Origin: Cellvibrionales bacterium UBA4451
Lineage (GTDB): Bacteria > Pseudomonadota > Gammaproteobacteria > Pseudomonadales > Porticoccaceae
Assembly: GCA_002390285.1 (NCBI GenBank)
Contig: DGPB01000012.1
Location: 62,001 to 126,000 of the forward strand
Length of the DNA stretch: 64,000 nucleotides
Reading direction: 5' to 3'
The position numbers and the translations under genes are program-made. Shown one piece after another: positions 8,183-16,568 of this stretch. The notes beneath the pieces were generated by a model that saw nothing but the letters and a program-made list of their open reading frames with translations, made no database searches and had not been told where the DNA came from. Each line of letters starts with the position of its first letter. The stretch's first letter is position 1.

Positions 8183-8515
8183 ACCGTCCTGATCGACGGC
8201 CCGCCACAGGTAATGCTGCTTGCCGTTGATCCTGACGAAGACTTCGTCGATGTAGAAGGTATCACCATAGCCGCGATGCTTTCGCTTCAAGCGGCGGGAA
8301 TAAATGGCACCAAACTTGATACACCAAAGACGGATTGCTTCTCTGGACACAGTGATGCCACGTTCAGCGAGTAAATCTTCAATGTCGCGGTGGCTGAGAT
8401 TGAAGCGATAGTAGAGCCAAACAGCGTAGGAAATGATATCGGGCGGGAATCGATGGCGTTTGTATGTATTCATGAGCCGATTGTATCAATATCAGCGCTT
8501 TAACTTGGCAATACC
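8183..8515 (-). pseudogene. IS6-family transposase remnant (N-terminal part) with its right terminal repeat
   Basis: The minus-strand frame from the ATG at 8473 encodes the N-terminal third to half of an IS6/IS26-like transposase: HRFPPDIISYAVWLYYRF, LLAERGITVSREAIRLWC and the first catalytic aspartate in DTFYIDEVF, up to HYLWRAVDQDGG. A full protein is about 230 residues; here it is cut after about 97 by the start of the 163-bp element. The IS end on the 5' side is GGTATTGCCAAGTTAAAG, read on the minus strand from 8515 to 8498, which matches about 15 of 18 positions of the small element's end. Confidence 0.85.
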
Positions 8516-8635
8516 AGCGGGTGGCCTTTTTTTGTGCCTGTCGTTTGGCGACGTGTCGACAGGTGCGTCAATTGTTTGCTCCCCTTTGCTTTAGCTATTT
8601 TTAATTTAGGGGCTGACCCAGATAACTAAGCCATA

Positions 8636-10333
8636 TTATAGAGTGCGAACAACAACCTGATTACGGCCTCCATTTTTAGCTTCATACAGCGCTTTATCTG
8701 CTTGATCGTTGATGGTCGTACTGTCATCAAAATCAGGAAAAGAGGCAATACCACAACTGAAACTACAGCAGAAATCTCCGGTATCACTTGTATGATTGAT
8801 TTTACCAAAGTGAGCTCGCAACTTATCCATAACAACCTTTGCTGTTTGTGCATCAGTATTGGGCAGAATAACTGCAAACTCTTCGCCACCATAACGGCCA
8901 ACGGTGTCATACAGGCGTACGCTCTGTTTAAACAGATTACCAATACGTTTCAATACCCTGTCACCAGCGGGGTGACCATAACTGTCATTCACCTGTTTGA
9001 AATGATCAATATCCACCATAGCAAAAGAGAGTGGTGTTTTTTCACGTTTTGCGCGCGCCAGTTCTATATCCAGCCTCTCCCTGCTCTTGCTATAGTTGAG
9101 TAGACCGGTCAAGCCATCAGTTTCTGTCAGCTTACGAATCATACGCCCGCGTTGAAGCCGACTAGTGACAGAAGAAACCAGATGCCATGGTTCAATCGGT
9201 TTGGTTAAAAAGTCATCACAGCCCAAACTTAAAGCGCTAAGCTGCTTTTTCACGTCACTCTCAGAAGATAAAAATACGATAGGAGTACTAACATAGGCAT
9301 CCATCTGCCGAATGACTTTACTCAGTTCCAGGCCATTACAGTCCGGCATGTAGACCTCCATCAGGATGAGATCCGGTGGAACTGACTCAGCAAGTACGTC
9401 TAACAGCTTCAGCGGATCATTCACCTCAAGAGTTTCCATGCCAGCTTGTTGCAAGATGACAGCATAAAAGCTGGACAGCGATTTCGAATCGTCAACAATT
9501 ACAATCCTGTATGGCGCTTCTTGGTTATGGTGTGTGAGTTCATCAAGTGCATCGATCAAGTGATCTATCAATAACGGCTTGGTGAGATAAGCCAAGCCAT
9601 TGGCACGCACAGCTTCCAAGCGTGTCAAGACATCATGACCTCCAGTCACAAAAATGGTTTTTAGCGATTGTTCACGTTTGGCATTTATGCGGGCAATATG
9701 TTCGATACCGGCTCTTCGGCCTTCCCCAAATATCACATCCATGATCACTACATCAGGGCTTTCTCGTTCAACAGCCTCATCAAACAAAGTAAGATCGGAG
9801 AAGGTCTCTACATTATAACCAAAGGCTTCGATTTGCATCTCAATGACACTTAACAAATGAACGTCATCGTCAACCAGATAGATTAATTTAGTATCTCTTG
9901 TAGTAGTTGACGATAGTTGTTCATCAGTTGATGGTAAATGATGAAATTTGGGCACTTCTCTTGTTAGTATGCTCTGGGCACTATCTTCCAGCTCAAAATA
10001 ACATGCATTGACTCCATCTATCGCCTCAGCGGTCCAAGTGAGAGGATCCTGAGTCAACTTATCCTGTATCAGCATCTCCATGGTTTTCGCTTTGTCGGCT
10101 ATTTCAGTAAAACCGTATGTCGCAGCGGTGCCACTGAGGCTATGAACCTGCCGGTGTAGTAGCTGGAATGTTTCACTATCTTCAGGTGTTAATTTTAATT
10201 TCTCCCAGCTTTGCTCGATCTCATCAACTTTTTCGGGGATTTTTTCGGCATAGATCTTCTTTAAAGAGGAAAGTTTTGCCTGAAGATCCAGTGTTTCGTT
10301 ATTGTCTGCCATCATAGTTGACTCTTTTTCCAA
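8636..10333 (-). CDS. Hpt-REC-REC-GGDEF response regulator (diguanylate cyclase)
   Basis: A 565-residue cytoplasmic protein. Domains in order: an Hpt domain (about 15-125, phospho-histidine H64 in LHRQVHSLSG), REC1 (150-265, acidic pair D155/D156, acceptor D199, lysine K252), REC2 (276-395, D281/D282, lysine K378) and GGDEF (400-565) with active site GGEEF (482-486) and an RxxD inhibitory site (473-476) five residues before it. In REC2 the acceptor aspartate is a glutamate, E326 (DLILMEVYMPD; codon GAG at 9356-9358). It should make cyclic-di-GMP, with H64 as the phosphorelay step for the hybrid kinase two genes upstream. The start could also be at M7 or M8. Its 5' end overlaps the REC gene by 22 bases. 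Confidence 0.9.
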   Translation of the reverse strand: MEKESTMMADNNETLDLQAKLSSLKKIYAEKIPEKVDEIEQSWEKLKLTPEDSETFQLLHRQVHSLSGTAATYGFTEIADKAKTMEMLIQDKLTQDPLTWTAEAIDGVNACYFELEDSAQSILTREVPKFHHLPSTDEQLSSTTTRDTKLIYLVDDDVHLLSVIEMQIEAFGYNVETFSDLTLFDEAVERESPDVVIMDVIFGEGRRAGIEHIARINAKREQSLKTIFVTGGHDVLTRLEAVRANGLAYLTKPLLIDHLIDALDELTHHNQEAPYRIVIVDDSKSLSSFYAVILQQAGMETLEVNDPLKLLDVLAESVPPDLILMEVYMPDCNGLELSKVIRQMDAYVSTPIVFLSSESDVKKQLSALSLGCDDFLTKPIEPWHLVSSVTSRLQRGRMIRKLTETDGLTGLLNYSKSRERLDIELARAKREKTPLSFAMVDIDHFKQVNDSYGHPAGDRVLKRIGNLFKQSVRLYDTVGRYGGEEFAVILPNTDAQTAKVVMDKLRAHFGKINHTSDTGDFCCSFSCGIASFPDFDDSTTINDQADKALYEAKNGGRNQVVVRTL

Positions 10334-10713
10334 ATTTCCTGTAGCTGCTCTGCCAATGTCATCGGGTCGAAGGGTTTGGGGATAACATCGACGGCGCCCA
10401 TATCAAGATATTGTTGAATCTCATTCGGCTGCACTTTGGCTGTCATGAACACTGCAGGCGTTGTCTTATAGGCATCTATCTCACGTATTTTTGCCAGTGC
10501 AGACGGCCCATCCAGCCCAGGCATCATCACATCAAACAGCAGTAGTTGCGGTTCAAATGCCTCTATTTCAGCCACTGCCTCCAACCCCGAATTACAGGTT
10601 TTAAGGGTAAAGCCGCCTACCATCTCCAGTGCAAGTGATGCCACCTCCTGAATATCGGGTTCATCTTCAGCATAAAGAATACGTTCCAGTACCTGCATAG
10701 TCATCTCTCCCAT
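10312..10713 (-). CDS. Single-domain response regulator (CheY-like)
   Basis: A 133-residue REC-only protein with the acidic cluster AEDEPD (15-20), phospho-acceptor D61 (LLLFDVMMPGLDG), the switch threonine region VFMTAK and the conserved lysine in VIPKPFDP. It has no output domain, so it probably acts as a phosphate shuttle or sink between the hybrid kinase (18 bases upstream) and the Hpt of the next protein, which it overlaps by 22 bases. The start might be M6 instead of M1. Confidence 0.9.
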   Translation of the reverse strand: MGEMTMQVLERILYAEDEPDIQEVASLALEMVGGFTLKTCNSGLEAVAEIEAFEPQLLLFDVMMPGLDGPSALAKIREIDAYKTTPAVFMTAKVQPNEIQQYLDMGAVDVIPKPFDPMTLAEQLQEIWKKSQL

Positions 10714-10731
10714 CCCTCCATCACAAGGCTA

Positions 10732-13700
10732 TTATATTTTTTTGCTTATCACCGAGTTGATCTGCTTCAAGAGTTGTTCATTGTCCGTCTGCGACTTGAT
10801 CAGGATACCTTGCACCCTTGCAGCAATATCGGGGGGGGTATCCTGAGCCGAGAAAATAATCACCGGGGTGTAGTGCTCCTTCCTGTTAATCACGGGCAAA
10901 AGCCCAAGCCCGGACCCATCTGGCAGTCCGATATCAAGTAGGACTAGATCAAACACCTCATTGCTCACAAGCTGCCTCGCATGCTCCAGCGTTGAAGCAT
11001 GTATCACCTGGCATTCATCACCCAGCAGAGTATCGACGACCATGGCGATGTCGTGGTCATTCTCCACGTGCAGAATGCGCTTGCCCTTGACTGGCATATG
11101 AGACAAACCTGAACGGAGAGCCTCAAACAACCTCTTTTCATCAGTCGGTTTCTCGATCCAGTCCACCATAGCGAAGGCCTCGCCTTCAACTTCGAGCTTG
11201 CCCTCATTGGCTTTGGCCGACATAACGATGACCGGCAGGTCTACGGTGGCCTCGTTTTCACGCAGTTTCGTCAGCAATGAAAGGCCGGTGCCACCAGTGA
11301 TCATCAAGTCCAGCGTAACCGCTCTGTACTCATTATTCTGTATCTGCTGCATCGCTTCCTGGTAGTTGAATGCCTGATGGCAGCGATAACCTTCATTATC
11401 CAGCATCATGCTGAGAAGTTTGGATACATCGTGATCATCCTCGACAATCAATACCAGTGGTTTCTCAGATGGTGCTTCATTACAGGCCGTCTCAACCCGG
11501 CAATCTTCATTCCATATCGGTAGATCCACATAGAATGTGGTGCCCTTACCTTCGTCGCTGTCAAAGCCAATGCTGCCCCCTTGCTGTTCCACAATGGCTT
11601 TGGTGATATTCAGGCCAAGGCCGGAGCCTCCTTTCTGGCGGGTATCCGAACTGTCGGCCTGAGCAAACTTGCTGAATATTCGGGATTTGAACTCTTCCAG
11701 TATACCGTTGCCATGATCGTGTACACAGATGCGGACACGATCGTTCGCTGCCCTGATAGAAATTTCAACCCGATCATTTTTCGGAGAGTACTTGGCGGCA
11801 TTGGACAGCAGATTGGACATCACCTGAGCCATGCGTTTTTCATCAATGCTAACCATCACCACATCATCGGGCCCAGTGTCCAGTTCAAAACTGACGTGAA
11901 GCTGATCAGCGTAACCCTTGTTCGACTCAACAGCCTGCTGAACGACAGGGATCAGGTTCGTTAGCACATTATCGAAATGCATTTTCCCGGCTGAGATCTT
12001 CTCCATATCGAGAATATCGTTGATCAGGTCAATCAGCCGTTCACTGTTACTGCTTGCGATGCGAAGCAGGCTCTTCGCCTTTTCAGGCAACTCACCGGCG
12101 ACTCCGCCCATAATGAGACCCAGAGAACCGCGAATGGAGGTCAGTGGTGTACGCAACTCATGACTGACGGTGGAGATAAACTCCTTCTGCATCTGTTCAA
12201 TACGCTTGCGCTCGGTGATATCGCGGGTAATACCGACGAAGTGTCTGATGTTATCGATAATCACTTCACTTACCGCCAATTCCATGGGGAAGGTTGAGCC
12301 ATCCTTGCGCCGACCAACCACCTCACGCCCAATGCCGATCACCTTTTTTTCACTGCTTTTGATGTAGTGATCAAGGTAACCATCATGCTCGCTGTGGTAA
12401 GGCTCGGGCATGAGCATCTTCACATTCTGGCCGATCACTTCTGCATCGCCGTAACCGAAGATCCGCCTTGCCGCCGGATTGAAGGATTCAACCATGCCGC
12501 GCTCACTGATAGTAATAATGCCATCCACAACATGATCAATGACGGCAGAAAGTCGTTTTGTCTGCGCAGCAACTCTATTCTCCAGTTGTGAGGTAGCCTG
12601 TTGCTGATTCTGTGCAAAGGCGTTGACCGCCATGTACAGAGCTTGAAATTCATCACGGGCCGATCCTGCATCAACGCGCACTGTCAAATCACCCGCCTGC
12701 AACCGGCTTGTCGCAGCGGCCAGATTTACTACAGGCGTCAGAATTTTTCTTGATATAAACCAGACAATAAGTAGAAGAGCGCTCAGGCCGAAGATAAGAC
12801 TGATAAGCAGCATTTTATTGAGCGCAGAGGCGATGTCTGCAAACACCACGCTTTCAGGGATATGCAGGGTCAGCAACCAGTAACGGCTACGGTCCTGCGG
12901 TGAAAAATAGATTTTCTGAAATCCATCCACCTCCCCACGGCCGGCGTGCCGTCTTATAAACTGATCCTGACGGGCACTGATTTCAGCCAGATCTGGATCA
13001 TCCGTCTGAAACATGGAGTCAATTCCCCGCTCGAATCCCAATGTTTTGGCCGGATCGGCATGTTTAATATAGTAACCCTTCTCATCGATAATATTTCGAC
13101 GCACGCCATTATCTTCGGAGTGAACGCCACTGAATAGCCGTTCGGTAGCAAGATTGATCACAATTAGGGCCGCCACCTGCCCATCGGCGCGGTGGACCGG
13201 GCTAGCCAGTCTCAACACCGGCAGATACGGCACCTGAATGACTCCATGTTCTCGGTTCAGGGTGACATCGGAATAGTAGGCCTCTCCGGCTTTCAATTTG
13301 AGCGTTTTGCTCACATAAATTGAGTCAGACTTGTTCTGCAGCTTATCGTCGGCAATCACCACCACATTACCATCAGTGCCTGCTTGAATCCTGACCAGTT
13401 CATCACCGGCGACATCAATATACCTGATCTGTTGATATTCAGGATGGTTTTCCAGAAAGGCACGGAAAATTATCTTCAGCCGCTTACGCCACACCTGTAT
13501 CGTATCACCGCTTTCCGGATCAACGCCGTTGTTGGCACTGGCTCTAATAATGGCCTGGATTGGCGGCACATCATGCAGCGCCAGCAGGTTTCTTTGGTGG
13601 TTCTCCAGGGAGCCTTCAATCTCATGCTTAAGCAGGGAGAGCTTACTCTGTTCCAGCTCAAAGACTTTAAGTTCGGCGACACCTTTCGACTGCCAGTAAC

Positions 13701-13809
13701 TGGTAAAATTGGTGACAATCAACACAAAAAATATCAGCCCGCCCAATAGAAGCGTGGTTTTACCCCGGAGTCCAAGTTTATAACGGTCATTCATGCATTC
13801 ATCCTTCAA
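10732..13809 (-). CDS. Hybrid sensor histidine kinase (dCache-HAMP-PAS-HisKA-HATPase-REC-REC)
   Basis: A 1025-residue membrane sensor. TM1 is at about 18-37, a periplasmic double-Cache-like sensor at 38-325, TM2 at about 333-352, HAMP at 354-408, a PAS domain at 418-535 (FixL-like VDGIITISERGMVESFNPAARRIFGY), HisKA with H550 (FISTVSHELRTPL), HATPase with the N box NLLSNAAKYSP and G boxes GSGLGL (728-733), REC1 (acceptor D834, K887) and REC2 (acceptor D959). In REC2 the acidic pair is E916-N917, one acid short. It lacks its own Hpt, which is supplied by the third gene of the operon. It senses an unknown periplasmic ligand; Cache domains usually bind small metabolites. Confidence 0.92.
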   Translation of the reverse strand: MKDECMNDRYKLGLRGKTTLLLGGLIFFVLIVTNFTSYWQSKGVAELKVFELEQSKLSLLKHEIEGSLENHQRNLLALHDVPPIQAIIRASANNGVDPESGDTIQVWRKRLKIIFRAFLENHPEYQQIRYIDVAGDELVRIQAGTDGNVVVIADDKLQNKSDSIYVSKTLKLKAGEAYYSDVTLNREHGVIQVPYLPVLRLASPVHRADGQVAALIVINLATERLFSGVHSEDNGVRRNIIDEKGYYIKHADPAKTLGFERGIDSMFQTDDPDLAEISARQDQFIRRHAGRGEVDGFQKIYFSPQDRSRYWLLTLHIPESVVFADIASALNKMLLISLIFGLSALLLIVWFISRKILTPVVNLAAATSRLQAGDLTVRVDAGSARDEFQALYMAVNAFAQNQQQATSQLENRVAAQTKRLSAVIDHVVDGIITISERGMVESFNPAARRIFGYGDAEVIGQNVKMLMPEPYHSEHDGYLDHYIKSSEKKVIGIGREVVGRRKDGSTFPMELAVSEVIIDNIRHFVGITRDITERKRIEQMQKEFISTVSHELRTPLTSIRGSLGLIMGGVAGELPEKAKSLLRIASSNSERLIDLINDILDMEKISAGKMHFDNVLTNLIPVVQQAVESNKGYADQLHVSFELDTGPDDVVMVSIDEKRMAQVMSNLLSNAAKYSPKNDRVEISIRAANDRVRICVHDHGNGILEEFKSRIFSKFAQADSSDTRQKGGSGLGLNITKAIVEQQGGSIGFDSDEGKGTTFYVDLPIWNEDCRVETACNEAPSEKPLVLIVEDDHDVSKLLSMMLDNEGYRCHQAFNYQEAMQQIQNNEYRAVTLDLMITGGTGLSLLTKLRENEATVDLPVIVMSAKANEGKLEVEGEAFAMVDWIEKPTDEKRLFEALRSGLSHMPVKGKRILHVENDHDIAMVVDTLLGDECQVIHASTLEHARQLVSNEVFDLVLLDIGLPDGSGLGLLPVINRKEHYTPVIIFSAQDTPPDIAARVQGILIKSQTDNEQLLKQINSVISKKI

Positions 13810-14085
13810 AGGAATTACAGGTACCGAGTAATAACTGCCTACTTATGAAGCGTCAGAAAACAACCACCTCTAAACACGTTAAATCTCGTGCTCGACCATC
13901 CACCACTCGACTTCAATTTTGATGCGGCGCCACTAATTCTAGTGAAAAACCTCTAGCACTTACACCCTCTGAATGTCCATATGTTCGACGTCAGCGCATA
14001 TAGGACAACCTCCAAAAGAGAAACTCTCTATAGGGCGCCACATCGCTTTAGGACAACTTTACAGTTATTTAACGAGAAAAAGGTC
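13810..14085. other. Intergenic region upstream of the kinase operon
   Basis: These 276 bases between two minus-strand genes should hold the promoter of the kinase operon and the end of the upstream message. GGAAT lies 10 bases before the kinase ATG as a ribosome site. I see no clear hairpin terminator or strong promoter. Short direct copies of ATAGGACAAC (14000-14009) and TTAGGACAAC (14050-14059) are present. Confidence 0.4.
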
Positions 14086-14460
14086 TCAGGCTTCATGTTT
14101 AAACGCCATACTCACGCGCACCTCTTGCTGCCCCTTCAGCACTTTCGCCAACTTCCTCAATCTGGGCCTGACCGCTCCCTTGTCAGCATTGTGTGCGGCT
14201 CTGGCCTTCCCTTCAGTGGTCTTGGGGCCGCTACTTTGTTCCCATGGTTTCCACTGATGAATTCTCTCTGCCTGACGTTGCCGTCTCTCCAATGTCCATC
14301 CGTTCGCCATCTTGTGCCTCCAATAGTTCGTTTGGCCGATTTTGGCTTTCTTCCGCGCGAGGTTCGTTACTCGTTGAAACGCCGTTATTAACTTGTTGAT
14401 GTCCGCCAGCGATATTGGCTTGTCTGACATAAGCAACGGATTTCGGGTTCTTGATTTCAC
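14086..14460 (-). CDS. Small basic island protein (GWTLERRQRQAE...KPWEQSSGPKTTEGKA type)
   Basis: A 124-residue highly basic protein. The core WTLERRQRQAERIHQWKPWEQSSGPKTTEGKARAAHNA is a motif I recognise from memory in small hypothetical proteins of proteobacterial islands; its biochemical role is unknown to me. Charge and size suggest nucleic-acid binding. The first 230 bases overlap the end of the next gene upstream (14231-14869) in a different frame. The start may be the GTG at 14460 or the ATG at 14428-14430. Confidence 0.65.
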   Translation of the reverse strand: MKSRTRNPLLMSDKPISLADINKLITAFQRVTNLARKKAKIGQTNYWRHKMANGWTLERRQRQAERIHQWKPWEQSSGPKTTEGKARAAHNADKGAVRPRLRKLAKVLKGQQEVRVSMAFKHEA

Positions 14461-14869
14461 TGAGTGTTTCCAGTGTGGCTCGACACTGTGATTGTGCTCT
14501 TAACCCCAGCTTCAAGTAGGTGTCACAGGCACCAATATATTCACCTGCATTGAGCACAGCTCTCTGAGTCATATTGTTAAATATGGCGTCCAGAGTGTGA
14601 GCCTGAGCAACCAGCATGGCTTCAGGACGATCTAGTTTATTGTTCGCTACGGCCTCGACTTGCTGATTCAGATGGTTAATCAGGCCTTCCAGATGCAACT
14701 CTTGTTTACCGACAGCAATTTGCTGTTGAGTCAGTGCAGCCTGGGTAACAGGTGAGCTATAAACGCGAGCGACTGACTGCCAATCTTCTTCTCCTTTTCT
14801 TGCTTCAATGAGCAGTGTTTCAGGAGTAGGCTGGATTTTATCTTTGATTGATTTCTTTGATTTAGCCAT
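14231..14869 (-). CDS. Conserved island protein of unknown function (RQANIAxGxQQVNNG type)
   Basis: A 212-residue protein. The middle (LVAQAHTLDAIFNNMTQRAV...YLKLGLRAQSQCRATLETLSEIKNPK) is alpha-helical and the segment VAYVRQANIAGGHQQVNNG is a conserved block I recall from phage-like islands of proteobacteria. The C-terminal tail (NRPNELLEAQDGERMDIGETATSG...) overlaps the downstream small basic gene by 230 bases in another frame. I do not know a function. Possible start ATG at 14867-14869. Confidence 0.65.
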   Translation of the reverse strand: MAKSKKSIKDKIQPTPETLLIEARKGEEDWQSVARVYSSPVTQAALTQQQIAVGKQELHLEGLINHLNQQVEAVANNKLDRPEAMLVAQAHTLDAIFNNMTQRAVLNAGEYIGACDTYLKLGLRAQSQCRATLETLSEIKNPKSVAYVRQANIAGGHQQVNNGVSTSNEPRAEESQNRPNELLEAQDGERMDIGETATSGRENSSVETMGTK

Positions 14870-15109
14870 GTCAATTTCGTCCCTATGCTGGAGCCTGTTA
14901 GGAATGGTCGCTACAGAGCTTCTTGCTTTTGTGCCGTCATGCTTCTTAGCAATCTGAACACATGTTTAGATTACCTCTGCAATTGGTACAGCAGACACCC
15001 TCCACTAAGCCTCCGTGGTGCTTGCTGAACAGGAGGTTCCTGATTACTTGTTTTGTTGTTATCGGTATAACCAAGGTCGATCAGTATTTGTTTGTGCCAA
15101 TGTGATCTC

Positions 15110-15124
15110 GTGCGCTTTGCGCAC
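15110..15124. other. Short GC-rich hairpin beside the 11-bp tandem array
   Basis: GTGCGC-TTT-GCGCAC is a perfect 6-bp stem with a 3-base loop, lying 15 bases from the array at 15139-15204. A wider inverted repeat (AATGTG before, CACATT after) partly overlaps it. The rest of the gene-free stretch 14870-15137 shows no coding sequence. Confidence 0.6.
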
Positions 15125-15137
15125 ATTGATAGTACGT

Positions 15138-16220
15138 TCATTGATTCACCTTTGATTTACCATTGAATAACCCTTGATGTTCCCTTGATATACCCTTGAT
15201 ATTGCAGGGTTGCTCATCTCTGACTGGTTTGCTTTGTTCATACACCTGCTTCCTTTGTTCATACACCTGCTTCCAGGTATCGAAGCGGTCCTTTGTTTCG
15301 GCATAACCAGCAGCCGTTAAGCTGGTATGTTGTCGATATTTAGGAACAAGCACTGATGCCACCATGACGCAGGTGAAGTGTCGCGGAAACGCCAGAATGA
15401 AATCATGGTCATCAAGAACATGTTCGTATTCTTCTGGCAGAGAATCGAAGGCAAAGTCCAATATCTCAGACGGCGCTCGCTCCTCACTGAATGGATCAGC
15501 CAAAGGAAAGAGTGGTGCGCCCTCCTTTGACTCGAATACGGTTGGCACAAAAAAGAAAAGACCAAGAGACATTAATGTTTTGGCGCGATCAAAGAAATCA
15601 GCGCACTGGCCATCCCCAGAATCAGCCTTGATATGTGGCTTGACTACTGGATGATAGGGATATGCGGTTTGAAGCTCGGGATTAAATCCATAAATCTCAA
15701 ATGCCCCGTGGGACGCAATAAATTTTTTCTTAAATTCTCGATAAAAGGATGTTCTTGGAAGTCCGCCCTCATCAGCAATATTGCATTCCGCATAGATGTC
15801 TATTGTCAGCAAAAGAATCATTACATCACCAGTTTGGCGGATGAGTTCAAGGGGTGGCGTTTCGTTAGCGGCCCCAACTATAAACGTTACTGGCAACCAC
15901 ACCATCTCGCTGTCATCGTCTCTGATAAACTCAAACCGCGGGTGTTTTCCTTTTTTTGTTTGTATCATTAAAGGCTGCTCGCTATTCAACAGCGCGCGTT
16001 GTGCCTTGGTTGCCCGTCCTCTCGATATAGACGTGTAATTAGACAGTGCAGTCTTACTCCATATGGTTTTGATGTTGTCCTTGCCCGTTCCACATGCTTG
16101 AACTAGGTAAAGACAAGCGACATTCATTCCCAACTCGCATACCCTGTGAAATTCCTCGCGCCCGACTGCAAAGAATCGTTCTGATGGAGGGACTTTTTCT
16201 TTTTGCGTAGAATCTGCCAT
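15138..16220 (-). CDS. Island protein with a predicted winged-helix start, possible replication protein
   Basis: A 360-residue protein. The N-terminal 100 residues (GREEFHRVCELGMNVACLYLVQACGTGKDN...SNYTSISRGRATKAQRAL) look like a helix-turn-helix or winged-helix domain of a type I recall in uncharacterised proteins of ICEs and phage-like islands. No primase, helicase (Walker A) or relaxase motif is visible. Near the C-terminus KQVYEQ is repeated (21-bp DNA repeat), and the last 20 residues are encoded by the 11-bp array. The position and the array make a replication initiator role attractive, but that is inference. Confidence 0.6.
   Translation of the reverse strand: MADSTQKEKVPPSERFFAVGREEFHRVCELGMNVACLYLVQACGTGKDNIKTIWSKTALSNYTSISRGRATKAQRALLNSEQPLMIQTKKGKHPRFEFIRDDDSEMVWLPVTFIVGAANETPPLELIRQTGDVMILLLTIDIYAECNIADEGGLPRTSFYREFKKKFIASHGAFEIYGFNPELQTAYPYHPVVKPHIKADSGDGQCADFFDRAKTLMSLGLFFFVPTVFESKEGAPLFPLADPFSEERAPSEILDFAFDSLPEEYEHVLDDHDFILAFPRHFTCVMVASVLVPKYRQHTSLTAAGYAETKDRFDTWKQVYEQRKQVYEQSKPVRDEQPCNIKGISREHQGLFNGKSKVNQ
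15139..15204. repeat. Six tandem 11-bp repeats (iteron-like), consensus CcTTGATaTaC
   Basis: Six uninterrupted 11-bp units start at 15139, 15150, 15161, 15172, 15183 and 15194. TTGA is invariant at positions 3-6 of every unit. The array spans the 3' end and stop codon of the 360-residue gene; 11 is not a multiple of 3, so the conservation is at the DNA level. A spacing of one helical turn puts all units on the same DNA face, as for a cooperatively bound protein. Candidate origin or operator of the island. Confidence 0.8.
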
Positions 16221-16286
16221 GCTAAATTCCTTAAATTAGTGTGTCCCCGGCCCCCTTTGCTCGTCACTCAGGGAGCCGTTTTTTAT

Positions 16287-16568
16287 TCAAGCTGCTAGAG
16301 AAAACCCCCGGCGCGTCCAGAAGGTCTTTAAAACCTCTTTCGCTTGCTTCGCGTTTTCCGGGGCAATCCAATACTCACAACAGTGGGCGACACCAAAACG
16401 GCTTGGGACAGTGATCCTGCGCCTTGATATGTTGACGCCGATCTTTTCCAGGGTGGCAACAGTTGAAGGTAGCGCGTGGTCTCCAATCTGCTCTGCCTGA
16501 AAATGATTCAGTGGGCTTTCTAACAAGGTTTCGAGGACGCGCTCTTTCTTTGTTGGTGGCTTTATCAT
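16287..16568 (-). CDS. Small island protein, helix-turn-helix-like
   Basis: A 93-residue basic protein with KKERVLETLLESPLNHFQAEQIGDHALPSTVATLEKIGVNISRRR, which reads like a winged-helix domain followed by a basic wing, and a C-terminal stretch YWIAPENAKQAKEVLKTFW. Its ATG overlaps the stop of the AlpA-like gene (ATGA, 16565-16568), so it is translationally coupled. The layout resembles helix-turn-helix proteins that phages use for rearranged ends of DNA-binding modules. Function unknown. Confidence 0.65.
   Translation of the reverse strand: MIKPPTKKERVLETLLESPLNHFQAEQIGDHALPSTVATLEKIGVNISRRRITVPSRFGVAHCCEYWIAPENAKQAKEVLKTFWTRRGFSLAA

Noticed and set aside
8171..8374. Plus-strand frame opposite the IS6 transposase
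   Set aside because: Antisense shadow of the transposase remnant.
8535..8566. Hairpin downstream of the diguanylate cyclase gene as its terminator
   Set aside because: The stem CCTGTCG/CGACAGG has its T run on the wrong side for a minus-strand gene.
8636..13809. Treating the kinase operon as an anti-phage defence system
   Set aside because: All domains are ordinary signalling domains; there is no nuclease, NTPase or toxin effector.
13973..14391. Plus-strand frames opposite the small basic island gene
   Set aside because: Antisense shadows of the conserved minus-strand frames.
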